Below are positions 8,519 to 17,844 of a DNA stretch of 64,000 nucleotides, in pieces; position 1 is the stretch's first letter; each line of letters begins with the position of its first letter. A program made the translations under genes and the position numbers. Source of the stretch: Alteromonadaceae bacterium M269 (GTDB lineage: Bacteria; Pseudomonadota; Gammaproteobacteria; Enterobacterales; Alteromonadaceae); contig SMNZ01000006.1 of NCBI GenBank assembly GCA_004353515.1, forward strand, positions 1 to 64,000. Reading direction: 5' to 3'. A model generated the notes under the pieces. It saw only the letters and a list, made by a program, of their open reading frames with translations. It was not told the DNA's origin and ran no database searches.

Positions 8519-9334
8519 TTATCGCTTAACAAACTTAAGTGTCATGCGGTCGCTTTCACCGATTGCTTGATACTTAGCTTTGTCCTTATCACCCAATCTG
8601 TAACGTGGTGCTAGTGTCCAAACACCGCTGGGGTGATCTGCTGTATCGTTAGCATTGGCATTAAGCTCACTGGTTGCAACTAACTCAAAACCAGCACGTT
8701 GCGCCATGTCGATAACATAAGATTGCTTAACATAGCCCGAATTTTTCTTTTCACGCATGTCAAAGTTTTCAGGCATACGGTGCTCTATAACACCTAATAC
8801 GCCGCCTTGCTTAAGTGCTTTATGAAAAACAGCAAAAGCATTAGCAACACCTTGGTCGTCACCGCGCATGTACCAGTTATGGACATTTCTAAAGGTGAGT
8901 ACTGCATCCAAAGAACCTTCTGGTGCAACCTCCACGCTGGTATCGTTTTGATTAAAAGACGTCATCTCGACTTTGCTGTAAGGAGCATAGTTTTTGACTT
9001 TATCTTCGAAACCTTTGCGTGAGTTACGGAAGAAGTTACCGGAGTTTTCATCAACATAAAAATGAGCTGCGTAGAGCTTGCCTTCATCGGCAACAAGAGG
9101 AGCTAAGATATTGGTATACCAGCCGCCGCCTGGCCATATTTCGGCAATCTTCATATCAGGCTCAATCCCTAAGAAGCGTAATGTCTGGATAGGGTGTCTG
9201 AATTCATCTCTTAGACGCTCTTGCCCTGTACGGTTCTCGTTACCGACCGCGTCGGCAATCGGATCGGCTGCAACAATAGCTGATGACGTTGTGATGGCTA
9301 AAGTGAAAAATAAACGACTTAGTGTTTTTCTCAT
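8519..9334 (-). CDS. Class I methyltransferase-fold protein with signal peptide, inserted between purH and purD
   Basis: A 271-residue protein with an N-terminal signal (MRKTLSRLFFTLAITTSSAIVAADP) and a Rossmann methyltransferase fold. Motif I is IAEIWPGGGWYTNILAP, followed by LDAVLTFRNVHNWY (motif IV position) and GGVLGVIEHRM. A paralogue with the same motifs occurs at 51935-52696. Proteins of this type are annotated as SAM-dependent methyltransferases, but SAM is not expected in the periplasm, so either the leader is an anchor, the cofactor is different, or the protein has lost catalysis. Spacing to purH (26 bp) and purD (31 bp) suggests cotranscription. Substrate unknown. Confidence 0.85.
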   Translation of the reverse strand: MRKTLSRLFFTLAITTSSAIVAADPIADAVGNENRTGQERLRDEFRHPIQTLRFLGIEPDMKIAEIWPGGGWYTNILAPLVADEGKLYAAHFYVDENSGNFFRNSRKGFEDKVKNYAPYSKVEMTSFNQNDTSVEVAPEGSLDAVLTFRNVHNWYMRGDDQGVANAFAVFHKALKQGGVLGVIEHRMPENFDMREKKNSGYVKQSYVIDMAQRAGFELVATSELNANANDTADHPSGVWTLAPRYRLGDKDKAKYQAIGESDRMTLKFVKR

Positions 9335-9360
9335 GTCTTACTCCTTTGGGTCTGTTGCTA

Positions 9361-10947
9361 TTAATGTCTAAAGTGGCGCATACCAGTGAATACCATAGCG
9401 ATACCATGCTCGTTAGCTGCGTCGATAACTTCTTGATCGCGCATCGAGCCACCAGGTTGAATGACGGCTTTTATCCCGGCAGCTGCGGCTGCATCGATGC
9501 CGTCCCTAAACGGGAAGAAAGCGTCAGATGCCATCACTGAACCAGCGACTTCCAAATTTTCATCGGCAGCTTTGATTCCTGCAATTTTAGCTGAATAAAC
9601 ACGGCTCATTTGTCCGGCACCTATGCCGACGGTCGTCTTGTCTTTCGCATAAACAATCGCGTTGGATTTAACATATTTAGCGACTTTCCAACAGAACAGT
9701 AAATCGTCAAGTTGTTGCTGTGTTGGCTGGACTTTACTGACGACTTTAAGGTCGTCTTTTTCAACCATACCGAAATCTCTATCTTGTACTAGTAGCCCGC
9801 CGTTAACTCTTTTGATATCAAACTCATCAGTTAACTGACCTTGCCATTCGCCACAAACTAACAATCTGACGTTAGCTTTTGCTGAAAGTACTTGTTTCGC
9901 GCCGTCTGAAGCTTTGGGGGCAATAATAACCTCGACAAACTGACGATCGATAATCGCTTGAGCTGTTGCTTCATCCAATGTGCCGTTAAAAGCAATAATG
10001 CCGCCAAAGGCAGATGTTGGATCGGTTTTGTAGGCTTTGTCATAAGCCTCAAGCAATGTCTCGCCTGTTGAAACTCCGCAGGGATTTGCATGTTTAACGA
10101 TAACGCAAGCCGGTTGAGTAAACTCCTTAACACATTCTAAAGCAGCGTCTGTGTCTGCAATATTGTTGTACGAGAGTGCCTTACCTTGAATTTGAGTTGC
10201 TGTTGAAACAGAAGCTTCTTGGATATTCTGTTCAACGTAAAAAGCCGCTGCCTGATGGCTGTTTTCGCCGTAGCGAAGATCTTGCTTTTTAACGAATTGA
10301 TTGTTGAAAGTGCGAGGGAACTGGCTTGCTTCTTCGGAATCTGAAGATTGATTTACCATAGTACCGAAGTGATTAGCAATCATACCGTCATATTGTGCAG
10401 TGTGTTCAAACGCAGCAATAGCGAGATCGAAACGTGTTGCTTGAGTGAGTGAGTCATTATTGTTGTTCATCTCCTCAAGTACACGATTGTAATCACTAGC
10501 GTTAACAACAATAGCGACATCTTTATTGTTTTTAGCCGCCGCTCTAACCATTGTAGGACCACCAATATCGATGTTTTCAATTGCATCTTCAACGGTGCAT
10601 TCAGGGTTAGCAACCGTCTGTGCAAAGGGATACAAGTTAACAACGACAAGATCGATAGGCGCAATGTCTTGTTCTTGCATGATGTCTGCATCGACATCTC
10701 TACGCCCTAGAATGCCACCATGAATTTTGGGATGCAGGGTTTTAACACGCCCTCCCATGATTTCAATTTGGCCTGTATGTTCAGATACATCAGTCACATC
10801 AATACCTTCTTTACGCAGCAGTGCAGCGGTACCGCCTGTGCTGAGTACTTGAATGTTCTTTTGACTGAGAGCTCTTGCGAAATCAACTATACCGGTCTTG
10901 TCAGACACACTGAGTAATGCGCGACGGATGGGTCTTGGCGTATCCAT
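9361..10947 (-). CDS. purH: Bifunctional AICAR transformylase / IMP cyclohydrolase
   Basis: A 528-residue cytoplasmic enzyme for the last two steps of IMP synthesis. The N-terminal cyclohydrolase (MGS-like) domain has [17 protein letters not shown] and [10 protein letters not shown]; the transformylase part has [28 protein letters not shown] and the C-terminal [19 protein letters not shown] and ending MRHFRH, all canonical. ATG at 10947 has GAGG 12 bp ahead; a GTG at 10968 would add seven residues. It is the promoter-proximal gene of the purH/methyltransferase/purD unit. I see no PurR-type operator upstream. Confidence 0.97.
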   Translation of the reverse strand: MDTPRPIRRALLSVSDKTGIVDFARALSQKNIQVLSTGGTAALLRKEGIDVTDVSEHTGQIEIMGGRVKTLHPKIHGGILGRRDVDADIMQEQDIAPIDLVVVNLYPFAQTVANPECTVEDAIENIDIGGPTMVRAAAKNNKDVAIVVNASDYNRVLEEMNNNNDSLTQATRFDLAIAAFEHTAQYDGMIANHFGTMVNQSSDSEEASQFPRTFNNQFVKKQDLRYGENSHQAAAFYVEQNIQEASVSTATQIQGKALSYNNIADTDAALECVKEFTQPACVIVKHANPCGVSTGETLLEAYDKAYKTDPTSAFGGIIAFNGTLDEATAQAIIDRQFVEVIIAPKASDGAKQVLSAKANVRLLVCGEWQGQLTDEFDIKRVNGGLLVQDRDFGMVEKDDLKVVSKVQPTQQQLDDLLFCWKVAKYVKSNAIVYAKDKTTVGIGAGQMSRVYSAKIAGIKAADENLEVAGSVMASDAFFPFRDGIDAAAAAGIKAVIQPGGSMRDQEVIDAANEHGIAMVFTGMRHFRH

Positions 10948-11100
10948 TAACGTGGATCCTCGTATCACTTATCTGTTAGCGCTAGGCGCATCATTGTTAA
11001 GAAATGCCCTTTGTGGGCGTTGGGAGCGCATTATATTGTATACCTATGCTATCTCAAGACGCTAGTTTCAGAGCTATCATTGGTATCAATGCTACAAAGA

Positions 11101-11126
11101 AAAAGAGCACCCATTGGTGCTCTTTT
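11101..11126 (-). terminator. Terminator after fis
   Basis: AAAAGAGCACC (11101-11111), loop CATT, GGTGCTCTTTT (11116-11126). Read on the minus strand the stem is followed by TTTTTCTTT. It lies 16 bases past the fis stop. Confidence 0.85.
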
Positions 11127-11141
11127 AATCTTAATTTGCTT

Positions 11142-11435
11142 TTAGTTCATGCCGTATGTTTTTAGCTTCTTGCGAAGAGTGCCTCGGTTAACACCCATCA
11201 TGATGGCAGCGCGTGTTTGGTTGCCTCGAGTGTAAGTCATGACTTCTTCTAGAAGTGGTGCTTCGACTTCTGCAAGTACGAGGTCATAAAGGTTCTCGAT
11301 ATCGTTATTATCTAGTTGCTTTAGATATTTGTTTACGGCTTGTTTCACTGAGTCACGTAGTGGTTTTTGCGCTTGTGTCTGCGCTGGCGTTGTTACTGTA
11401 GTGGTAAACGGTGAAGTTACATTTTGATCGAACAT
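11142..11435 (-). CDS. fis: DNA-binding protein Fis
   Basis: A 97-residue nucleoid-associated and activator protein. The C-terminal helix-turn-helix [20 protein letters not shown] and the ending KTYGMN are virtually identical to enterobacterial Fis, as is [11 protein letters not shown] in the dimer core. Start at the ATG of MFDQN (11435), as in the family; a TTG six bases upstream is unlikely. It follows dusB by 48 bp, the conserved dusB-fis operon of Gammaproteobacteria, in which fis is controlled from the promoter ahead of dusB. Confidence 0.97.
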   Translation of the reverse strand: MFDQNVTSPFTTTVTTPAQTQAQKPLRDSVKQAVNKYLKQLDNNDIENLYDLVLAEVEAPLLEEVMTYTRGNQTRAAIMMGVNRGTLRKKLKTYGMN

Positions 11436-11483
11436 ATACAACCTGCTCTGTAATTAAAAACCAATTGGCGTCTATATTTCCTG

Positions 11484-12461
11484 TTAGAGATGTTCAGCTG
11501 CCAATACATTAAAATAGCTATCCAATGTGTCGAGCTGCTCTTGAGCATCCTCGATAGCATTAAACTGCTTACGAAATTGACGGTTAGGATCATGATCACT
11601 TAAATACCAACCCACGTGTTTACGGGCGATCCTAGGTCCTAAAAATTCACCATAAAACTGGTGAACATTACGGATATGGCGCAATAAAATGTCGCGCTTT
11701 TCCGCTATTGTTGGTGAACTTAAAAGCTCACCTGTTCGCAAATAATGGTTAATCTCGCGAAATATCCAAGGGCGACCTTGAGCTCCGCGACCAATCATAA
11801 TTCCATCTGCGCCTGTGTAATCCAAAACGTGCTGCGCTTGTTGCACCGTTTCTATATCGCCATTAGCGACCACAGGTATTGATACTGCTTTCTTTATTGC
11901 TCGAATAGTGTCGTATTCAGCTTCACCTCTAAACATGCATGCCTTGGTGCGACCATGAACAGCTAGAGATTGAATACCGCTATCTTCCGCAATTAACGCT
12001 ATTTCAACGCCATTTCTATTTTCGGGCTGCCAACCGGTACGAATCTTTAACGTAACCGGTACATCAACGGCTTTAACTACTGCCTGTAATATATCCTTAA
12101 CCAAGTCCGGATATTGTAGTAGAGCGGATCCTGCCGCTTTTTTATTCACTTTTTTTGCAGGACAACCCATATTAATGTCAATAATTTGCGCGCCATTATC
12201 CACATTAAGTTGTGCTGCTAAAGCCATTTGCTCTGGATCGGAACCCGCAATCTGTACAGATCGAATGCCAGACTCGCCTGTATGATCCATGCGTAGCTTG
12301 GATTTCTGAGTGTTCCATACATCCGGATTACTAGACAACATTTCAGAGACAACAAGTCCAGCTCCCAGCTCTTTGCAAAGCTGGCGAAATGGCCTATCAG
12401 TGACGCCTGCCATCGGCGCTAAAATGACGTTATTTTCAAGCAGGTAAGGTCCAATTTGCAT
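11484..12461 (-). CDS. dusB: tRNA-dihydrouridine synthase B
   Basis: A 325-residue FMN enzyme that reduces uridine to dihydrouridine in tRNA. It begins [26 protein letters not shown], has the catalytic cysteine in [13 protein letters not shown] and the FMN-binding [11 protein letters not shown] segment. Length and the position directly before fis identify it as the B class. It is the first gene of the operon, with a 149-bp gap to prmA upstream that probably holds the promoter. Confidence 0.96.
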   Translation of the reverse strand: MQIGPYLLENNVILAPMAGVTDRPFRQLCKELGAGLVVSEMLSSNPDVWNTQKSKLRMDHTGESGIRSVQIAGSDPEQMALAAQLNVDNGAQIIDINMGCPAKKVNKKAAGSALLQYPDLVKDILQAVVKAVDVPVTLKIRTGWQPENRNGVEIALIAEDSGIQSLAVHGRTKACMFRGEAEYDTIRAIKKAVSIPVVANGDIETVQQAQHVLDYTGADGIMIGRGAQGRPWIFREINHYLRTGELLSSPTIAEKRDILLRHIRNVHQFYGEFLGPRIARKHVGWYLSDHDPNRQFRKQFNAIEDAQEQLDTLDSYFNVLAAEHL

Positions 12462-12610
12462 ATTTACCCTCCCGACTTCAAAAAACGGCGCACAGTCTAG
12501 TGGTTTTTTGCCTCGAATGAAAGCCTAATAATTAAACAAATGTGTATTAAGTTATTTGGCTCAAGTTATTGCGGAGGTTACTGGTCAGACCTAAAAATTG
12601 TCAATAACAG

Positions 12611-13492
12611 CTAGTTATTTCTAATACCCGATACGCGAGACCAGTCACCTTCGATAGCAATTTTATCCATATCAAAATCTCTTTGATATAAATCGCTGAT
12701 CCCTTGAGCTTGGTTCTCCAATATTCCAGACATCGCTAGTAAACCACCAGGCTTGCAATACGCTGTGATAATATCTTGTAGTTCGCGCAAAGGCCCTGAG
12801 AGTATGTTGGCGACAACAATGTCGGCTTCTAAGTTAGGCTGGTCCTGGGGGAGGTAAACTTCGATGGCGTCAGCAACGCCGTTTCTCTCAGCGTTGTCTT
12901 TGCTGGCAAGTAAAGCTTGTGGGTCGATATCAATGCCGATCACACGCTCTGCGCCTAATTTGAGAGCAGCTATCGCCAAAATACCTGAACCGCAGCCGAA
13001 ATCGACAACGGTTTTACCCGTTAAATCTAAACCATCTAACCATCTCAAACACAGTGCTGTTGTTGGGTGAGTTCCTGTCCCAAATGCAAGGCCAGGGTCT
13101 AGCATAACGTTTACCGCACTTGGATCAGGAACGTCTCGCCAACTGGGGCATATCCATAGGCGCTCCCCGAATTGGGTTGGGTGGAAGTTATCCATCCACT
13201 CTCTTTCCCATTCCTTGTCCTCGAGCGGGTCCAACTTATAAACAAAGTTTTCACTCAGTACCTTGGCTTTACCGAGTTTGGCGATAACAGGAGGCATATC
13301 GAATTCAGCATCAAACAAGCCGACTACTCTTGTATCAGGCCAAAGTAATGTTTCACCAGGTTTAGGTTCATACATAGGAGTGTCTTTGGCATCGAGGAAG
13401 GTGACAGCCAATGCGCCGTTTGCCGACAACATATCACCCACTTGTTCTGCATGTTTAGCGGTGACATCGATCTTGAGTTGAATCCAAGGCAT
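12611..13492 (-). CDS. prmA: Ribosomal protein L11 methyltransferase
   Basis: A 293-residue SAM-dependent enzyme that trimethylates L11 lysines. It starts [10 protein letters not shown], has [18 protein letters not shown], motif [20 protein letters not shown], and [10 protein letters not shown], all PrmA hallmarks. Length is standard. It is the next gene upstream of dusB on the same strand, an arrangement frequent in Gammaproteobacteria. Confidence 0.97.
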   Translation of the reverse strand: MPWIQLKIDVTAKHAEQVGDMLSANGALAVTFLDAKDTPMYEPKPGETLLWPDTRVVGLFDAEFDMPPVIAKLGKAKVLSENFVYKLDPLEDKEWEREWMDNFHPTQFGERLWICPSWRDVPDPSAVNVMLDPGLAFGTGTHPTTALCLRWLDGLDLTGKTVVDFGCGSGILAIAALKLGAERVIGIDIDPQALLASKDNAERNGVADAIEVYLPQDQPNLEADIVVANILSGPLRELQDIITAYCKPGGLLAMSGILENQAQGISDLYQRDFDMDKIAIEGDWSRVSGIRNN

Positions 13493-13660
13493 GGAATAAG
13501 GGACCTACAAATTAAAAAGGCATTATATCGTTTTAAGACTAATCTGCGTATCCCCTTCATTCGTTGAAAATAAAGTGAGCAAGAAAAAATAAAAAAACTT
13601 AACCCCTTTTTATTTATTAGCGCGTTAATGGATTAAAACAACCAAGAAAGGTAGGTCACT

Positions 13661-14302
13661 ATGCTAATAACAGAGTCTACAAGCCATATCCATTTGCGTA
13701 CTTTATCCAAAGCACTGAGTTTTAGTTTGATTGCGGCCGGTGTTACCTTCTCGCTTTTTGTGTTGATGCATAAATTGATTGAAAGTGACTTGGAAGGGAT
13801 TGACACTCCAGAGCCTATACAGTTTGAAGGCGTTCTTTTTCAAGACGAGGAAATAAAAACTATTACGAAACAACCCATAAAGCCTATTGAACCAATGAAG
13901 GAACAGCCAAGGATGGAGGTTCCGCCTTTAGAGCCAATAGAGAACGATATAGATGTGTTTATTGAATCAGGGCCCGTTCAATTAATTAGCAAAGCTGAAT
14001 TTAAAGGGTTTGAACCAGCAGCAACTGATCGTGATGTACGACCTATTGTTCGAGTACCGCCTCGCTATCCGCCTGATGCCGCGAGTAGAGGGCTAGAAGG
14101 TTGGGTTAGGTTATCCTTTAGCATTAATGAAGTGGGTGGTGTTGAAGATATTGAAGTGATCGACTCTGAGCCTAAGCGTATCTTCGATAGAGCTGCAAAA
14201 CGTGCATTGGCCAGATGGAAATATCAACCTCAGGTAGAGCAAGGCCAAGCTATTGTGAGAACGGGGTTGAGTGTTATGCTTGAATTTAGCTTAGAGCAAT
14301 AG
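13661..14302 (+). CDS. TonB family energy-transducer protein
   Basis: A 213-residue inner-membrane anchored protein. One transmembrane segment (about residues 24-45) is followed by a charged, proline-containing periplasmic linker (KQPIKPIEPMKEQPRMEV) and a C-terminal TonB domain with PRYPPDAASRGLEGWV, IEVIDSEP and RALARWKYQP. It would pass proton-motive energy from an ExbBD complex to outer-membrane receptors; no exbBD is in this window. The linker is shorter and less proline-rich than in classical TonB. A TonB-dependent receptor is encoded 34 kb away; partnership cannot be inferred. Confidence 0.87.
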   Translation: MLITESTSHIHLRTLSKALSFSLIAAGVTFSLFVLMHKLIESDLEGIDTPEPIQFEGVLFQDEEIKTITKQPIKPIEPMKEQPRMEVPPLEPIENDIDVFIESGPVQLISKAEFKGFEPAATDRDVRPIVRVPPRYPPDAASRGLEGWVRLSFSINEVGGVEDIEVIDSEPKRIFDRAAKRALARWKYQPQVEQGQAIVRTGLSVMLEFSLEQ

Positions 14303-14348
14303 TACCCGTCATCCTTGAAAATGCCTGTTTGTTGGCTGCACGGTCTCG

Positions 14349-14452
14349 CCACAATCACTTAGTTTATCTAAGCTCATGTGGATTATGAAATACGTCCTTG
14401 TATTTCACGAGAGCCATCCGATGGATGTTCAAATACATTCCAGATGTATTTG
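14349..14452. repeat. Cluster of four consecutive hairpins (palindromic element)
   Basis: Four inverted repeats lie in a row in the 295-bp gap between the TonB-like gene and the sigma-factor gene: CCACA..CTTAG/CTAAG..TGTGG (14349-14381), GAAATAC/GTATTTC (14387-14406), CATCC/GGATG (14415-14427) and CAAATACAT/ATGTATTTG (14430-14452). Stems 2 and 4 share the AAATAC/GTATTT core. The arrangement resembles mobile intergenic palindromic repeats (REP/BIME-like); no second copy was seen in this window. The rest of the gap, about 14453-14597, shows only the ribosome site for the next gene. Confidence 0.6.
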
Positions 14453-14597
14453 TCAATCGTTTGCCGCCGCCATGCATTTCCAATGATTTAGGGTAGACAT
14501 ATTAGTTTGAATTGGAGGCACCTGTTGTTTATTAATGCGGTAGAGTAGGCAATAGGTGTGAGTGTTCTGAACACGTAAGTCGTTTAAGGAGGAGTTT

Positions 14598-15158
14598 GTG
14601 AGTATTGCACTGACATTAAAAGGGTTGTTTTCCTCACAACAAACTAACGAGTGGTTGATGCAGAAATATGTTATCAGCTCAGATTCTGATGCCCTTTCTA
14701 AGCTCTACGAGAATTGCCAAAAGGATCTTTACCACTTCCTGCTCGTCAGCGCCAACGCGGAGTTAGCCGCTGAGATTAGCCAACGGACCTGGCTCAGAGT
14801 TATTGAAAAAAAACATTTATATCAAACGGATGGGCGTTTTATCGCATGGCTATTTACGCTTGGGCGTAATCAATTAATCGATGAGTATCGCCGCTCTTCT
14901 AAGTGGTGCGATGCCGATATGGATATTGATACTTTGGTATCTGATAAAGAGCTGGTACCGGAGAGTTCAAGTGACAAGTTGGTGTCGATGTTACAAGAGC
15001 TACCTTTTGCACAAAGAGAAGCTTTTTCCCTGCAACAAGAAGGTTTTGGGTTGCAGGAAATCTCAACTATTACGCATTCCCCGATTGAAACAGTAAAGAG
15101 CCGTCTGCGTTACGCAAGGCAGTCACTGAGAAAAGCATTAGAGAATTCTTATGAGTGA
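14598..15158 (+). CDS. ECF-type RNA polymerase sigma factor
   Basis: A 186-residue sigma-70 family protein with only regions 2 and 4. Region 2 includes LYENCQKDLYHFLL and the promoter-melting stretch RFIAWLFTLGRNQLIDEYRR; region 4 ends in a helix-turn-helix (LQEISTITHSPIETVKSRLRYARQSLRKAL). The start is a GTG preceded at 5 bp by the strong ribosome site AAGGAGGA. It overlaps the next gene by 8 bp, the usual sigma/anti-sigma coupling. Its stimulus and regulon are unknown. Confidence 0.92.
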   Translation: MSIALTLKGLFSSQQTNEWLMQKYVISSDSDALSKLYENCQKDLYHFLLVSANAELAAEISQRTWLRVIEKKHLYQTDGRFIAWLFTLGRNQLIDEYRRSSKWCDADMDIDTLVSDKELVPESSSDKLVSMLQELPFAQREAFSLQQEGFGLQEISTITHSPIETVKSRLRYARQSLRKALENSYE

Positions 15159-15771
15159 AGTAGATAAACCATTAGATGACAAGTTGTCTGAGCTTTATCA
15201 AGAGCATAAGCAAAAGACACATGTGCCGCGTTACCTGAAGCACCAAGTGATGGTGACAGCAAAGCGAGCCAACAAAAAGCAGACCAAAGTATGGCAAAGT
15301 ACGACGTGGCTGTCGGCTTTTGCAACGATTGCTGTGCTGGCTATTTTGGTCAATATGTCTTTTATTCGAAAGGGGACAGTTGATCGCTTTGATGAGTTAG
15401 CCACAAATCCGCCAAAACGGGCATTTGCCATTAATATTGTGCACCGACTAGAGTCAGAAGCTCCAATATTAACGGCGAAAGAGCAAAGAGAACAAAAACT
15501 CGAGAAAATCTACCAAGATTATCAACGTAGGAAGTTAGCGTATACGGTGCACCGTCAAGAGACCGCTGAGTTAGTCGCTGTTTCTGACGGTTGGTCGCTT
15601 AAAACCTGTGACGAGCAAGTTGTTCAAATTTCACCTAAGTTGGTTAGCTTATTTGTGGATTGGGAACGCATAGAGTCAGATATTGCGCTTGGTGATCAAG
15701 TTGATATCGCGTTTGATGAGCAAGGCAGAATAACCAAAATTAGTCGTATCACTGAACTAGCTCATTGCTAG
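15151..15771 (+). CDS. Putative membrane-anchored anti-sigma factor
   Basis: A 206-residue protein beginning 8 bp inside the sigma-factor gene. The cytoplasmic N-terminus (about 45 residues, rich in Lys/Glu/Gln) is followed by one membrane segment (TWLSAFATIAVLAILVNMSF, near residues 46-68) and a periplasmic part with a charged coiled-coil-like stretch (KEQREQKLEKIYQDYQ). No zinc-binding HxxxCxxC motif is present, so it is not a ZAS-type anti-sigma. Its role is inferred from coupling and topology; no family was recognised. Convergent with the DUF72 gene, with 19 bp between stops. Confidence 0.7.
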   Translation: MSEVDKPLDDKLSELYQEHKQKTHVPRYLKHQVMVTAKRANKKQTKVWQSTTWLSAFATIAVLAILVNMSFIRKGTVDRFDELATNPPKRAFAINIVHRLESEAPILTAKEQREQKLEKIYQDYQRRKLAYTVHRQETAELVAVSDGWSLKTCDEQVVQISPKLVSLFVDWERIESDIALGDQVDIAFDEQGRITKISRITELAHC

Positions 15772-15790
15772 TTCGTACTGCCAAAGAAGC

Positions 15791-16624
15791 TCAGAGCAAT
15801 GCAGTTTGTTGGGGTACGGGCCATTTAGGAAGTTGCGGTAACTCGAGATGCTGCATTAATGCTTGGTGAAAGTCCCAAGCAAACTGGGGAACATGCGCTT
15901 TACTTGGGCAATGAAATGTCATGTAGACTTCAATATTATGCTCAAGATATTTGGCTACCATCTTTGCCCACTGGTCAATGTAACCTTGATTAAATGGACT
16001 TTCTGGATGCATTACTAATCTTACGTATGCAAGGCCGCTGTATACTTTAGGTTTTACTGGGACATCGGGCTTCTTCAGTTTGGCGGTAGCAACGGCAGTA
16101 TGTGACTGGTCGCCTTTGTAAAGAGGTCGGCTATCTAACACAACTCGGGCAATACCGTACTGTCGTAACAGAGGCTCTAGCCGCTCAGGCTGGTTAAAGA
16201 AACCCATATTCCTTACTTCAAGCGCGTACCTGTGATGATTGGGTAGGGCATCGAAAAGCTCGTGTATTCTGCCAATCTGGCCTGGGCCCAACGAAGCTGG
16301 TAAGACAATGAGAATAGGGCCCAAAAGTGACTTTAATGGTGCTATTCGACTCAAAAAAGTATCGAGATCTTGCCAATTGGGTTGAGAGATATGAGTGACA
16401 CTTTGCGGTAACTTCAGGCACATTTTAAAATCTTGCCCTTGCAGTGCGTCTTTCCATTCCGCGACTTTCTGTGCATCGGGAATTTGGTAGAAGGTCGTAT
16501 TTCCTTCCACACTGTTAAACACAGATGCATAGCTTGTTAATGCATTCGGTATGTTGTCGAAGTAACGGTTTTTCCAATCAGGAAATGCCCAACCGGGTAA
16601 GGCAAGTCTATAAGGTAAGCTCAT
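15791..16624 (-). CDS. DUF72 domain protein (YecE family)
   Basis: A 277-residue cytoplasmic TIM-barrel-like protein. The start YRLALPGWAFPDWKNRYF, SVEGNTTFYQIP (NxTFY) and KLPQSVTH are the DUF72 signature, as is RYALEVRNMGFF. The family's function is unknown. Its ATG overlaps the stop of the upstream GH5 gene by 4 bp (ATGA-type), so the two are translated together, an unusual partner for DUF72. Confidence 0.9.
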   Translation of the reverse strand: MSLPYRLALPGWAFPDWKNRYFDNIPNALTSYASVFNSVEGNTTFYQIPDAQKVAEWKDALQGQDFKMCLKLPQSVTHISQPNWQDLDTFLSRIAPLKSLLGPILIVLPASLGPGQIGRIHELFDALPNHHRYALEVRNMGFFNQPERLEPLLRQYGIARVVLDSRPLYKGDQSHTAVATAKLKKPDVPVKPKVYSGLAYVRLVMHPESPFNQGYIDQWAKMVAKYLEHNIEVYMTFHCPSKAHVPQFAWDFHQALMQHLELPQLPKWPVPQQTALL

Positions 16625-17670
16625 TGTTTCTCTAACAGTACTTTTTTAAAAAACTTACCTTGTTCTGATGGTTCAAAATCCCAGTTTTTAATCATCACAG
16701 GTGACCATAATGGGTCGAACGCCCAACCTATCCAAGATATTCCTTTATCATCAAGATACTCCATTATAATCGGCCCATATTCGCCGTCATTTAAGACTGG
16801 AATATGTGCACCAAAACCGCCTTCTTTAACCCAACCGATCTCTGTTGTAACCACCGGATATTTTTCTGCAACGTAACCCCAAGACTTTTCCCAACGATCA
16901 AAATAGGTTCGTTTGGGAAGTTGCTTCATACCCGCTTTTTGAGGGTAGGGGTGAGAAACATAGCCGATTCCAGGGCGATTAATGGGCGACTCTTTTATTG
17001 GCGTTAAGTCATACGCCCAATCAAAGCCGGCAACTAACGGAATAACTTGTTTGTCTTGATCGTAAATAATATCAATCAGTTGTTCGTTGAAGTGCTTCCA
17101 CTCATTCCAATTAACCTCAACATCTAATGCTAAATTTGAGGGCTCATTGAATAGCTCATACAGTGCAACAGTTGATACTCCTTTATATCGATGTGCGATA
17201 GTTTTCCAGAAGTCGATAGTTTCTTCTGTATTGGTTTCATAGTCAGGTTTAGGGAATAAACCTTTGGTTAAATATCCAATGGAGTGCCAATCAACAATGA
17301 CGTACATGTTTAGTTCGTTGGCCCAAATAATTGCCTCATCAATTAAAGCCAGATATTGCTCTTTTCCTTGTTTTCGCCATGCAACTGGGTGAATGGGCAA
17401 CCGAACAGTGTTAGCGCCCCATGAGGCTAGTTCTTCAAAAATGCGCTTATTCCAACGCCCTTCGGTAACTAGCTTATCTGGATCAGCTATGCTCATTCCT
17501 CTGAAAGTGAAAGTTTTCCCTTCTTCATTGATGAATTGATTTCCTTTGACGGCAATTATAGGCATCACTCTGGACAGTTTTGTTGCATCGAAACGAGATT
17601 TGTCTGCCAACGCACTAACTGCATAGGAAAAGCTGAAAAATAGAAGTAGAAGCTTTGTGAATAAGGGCAT
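16621..17670 (-). CDS. Exported glycoside hydrolase family 5 protein
   Basis: A 349-residue secreted TIM-barrel glycosidase. A signal peptide (MPLFTKLLLLFFSFSYAVSALA) precedes the catalytic domain. GH5 landmarks are FTFRGMSIADP, GANTVRLPIHP, VIVDWHSIG, the acid/base glutamate in ALYELFNEPS and the nucleophile in VVTTEIGW. The barrel appears complete; there is no carbohydrate-binding module. It probably cleaves beta-1,4 linkages in a glucan or mannan, but substrate cannot be read off. A 3-bp-deep overlap joins it to the DUF72 gene downstream. Confidence 0.9.
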   Translation of the reverse strand: MPLFTKLLLLFFSFSYAVSALADKSRFDATKLSRVMPIIAVKGNQFINEEGKTFTFRGMSIADPDKLVTEGRWNKRIFEELASWGANTVRLPIHPVAWRKQGKEQYLALIDEAIIWANELNMYVIVDWHSIGYLTKGLFPKPDYETNTEETIDFWKTIAHRYKGVSTVALYELFNEPSNLALDVEVNWNEWKHFNEQLIDIIYDQDKQVIPLVAGFDWAYDLTPIKESPINRPGIGYVSHPYPQKAGMKQLPKRTYFDRWEKSWGYVAEKYPVVTTEIGWVKEGGFGAHIPVLNDGEYGPIIMEYLDDKGISWIGWAFDPLWSPVMIKNWDFEPSEQGKFFKKVLLEKQ

Positions 17671-17690
17671 GATTGGCCTGGTTCGTATAA

Positions 17691-17722
17691 AAGTTATCGA
17701 TGAATCGAAGAGCTGATAACTT
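17691..17722. promoter_or_regulatory. Inverted repeat ahead of the GH5 gene
   Basis: AAGTTATC (17691-17698) and GATAACTT (17715-17722) form a perfect 8-bp inverted repeat with a 16-base spacer, about 20 bp upstream of the GH5 start. It could be an operator or a leader hairpin. Confidence 0.4.
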
Positions 17723-17844
17723 ACCCGTTACGTTGAAATATGCAAGTTCGATCGTTGTCCTGTTAACTTGATGGGTTGCTGATTGTGTATTGTGTAGGCA
17801 CTCACCTTTGATTAAGCTGATATTAAAAAAGTGGGAACGGGATT

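Noticed and set aside
15754-15774. GAACTAG/CTAGTTC hairpin at the end of the anti-sigma gene
   Set aside because: Seven-bp stem without a T run; partly coding, so termination not supported.
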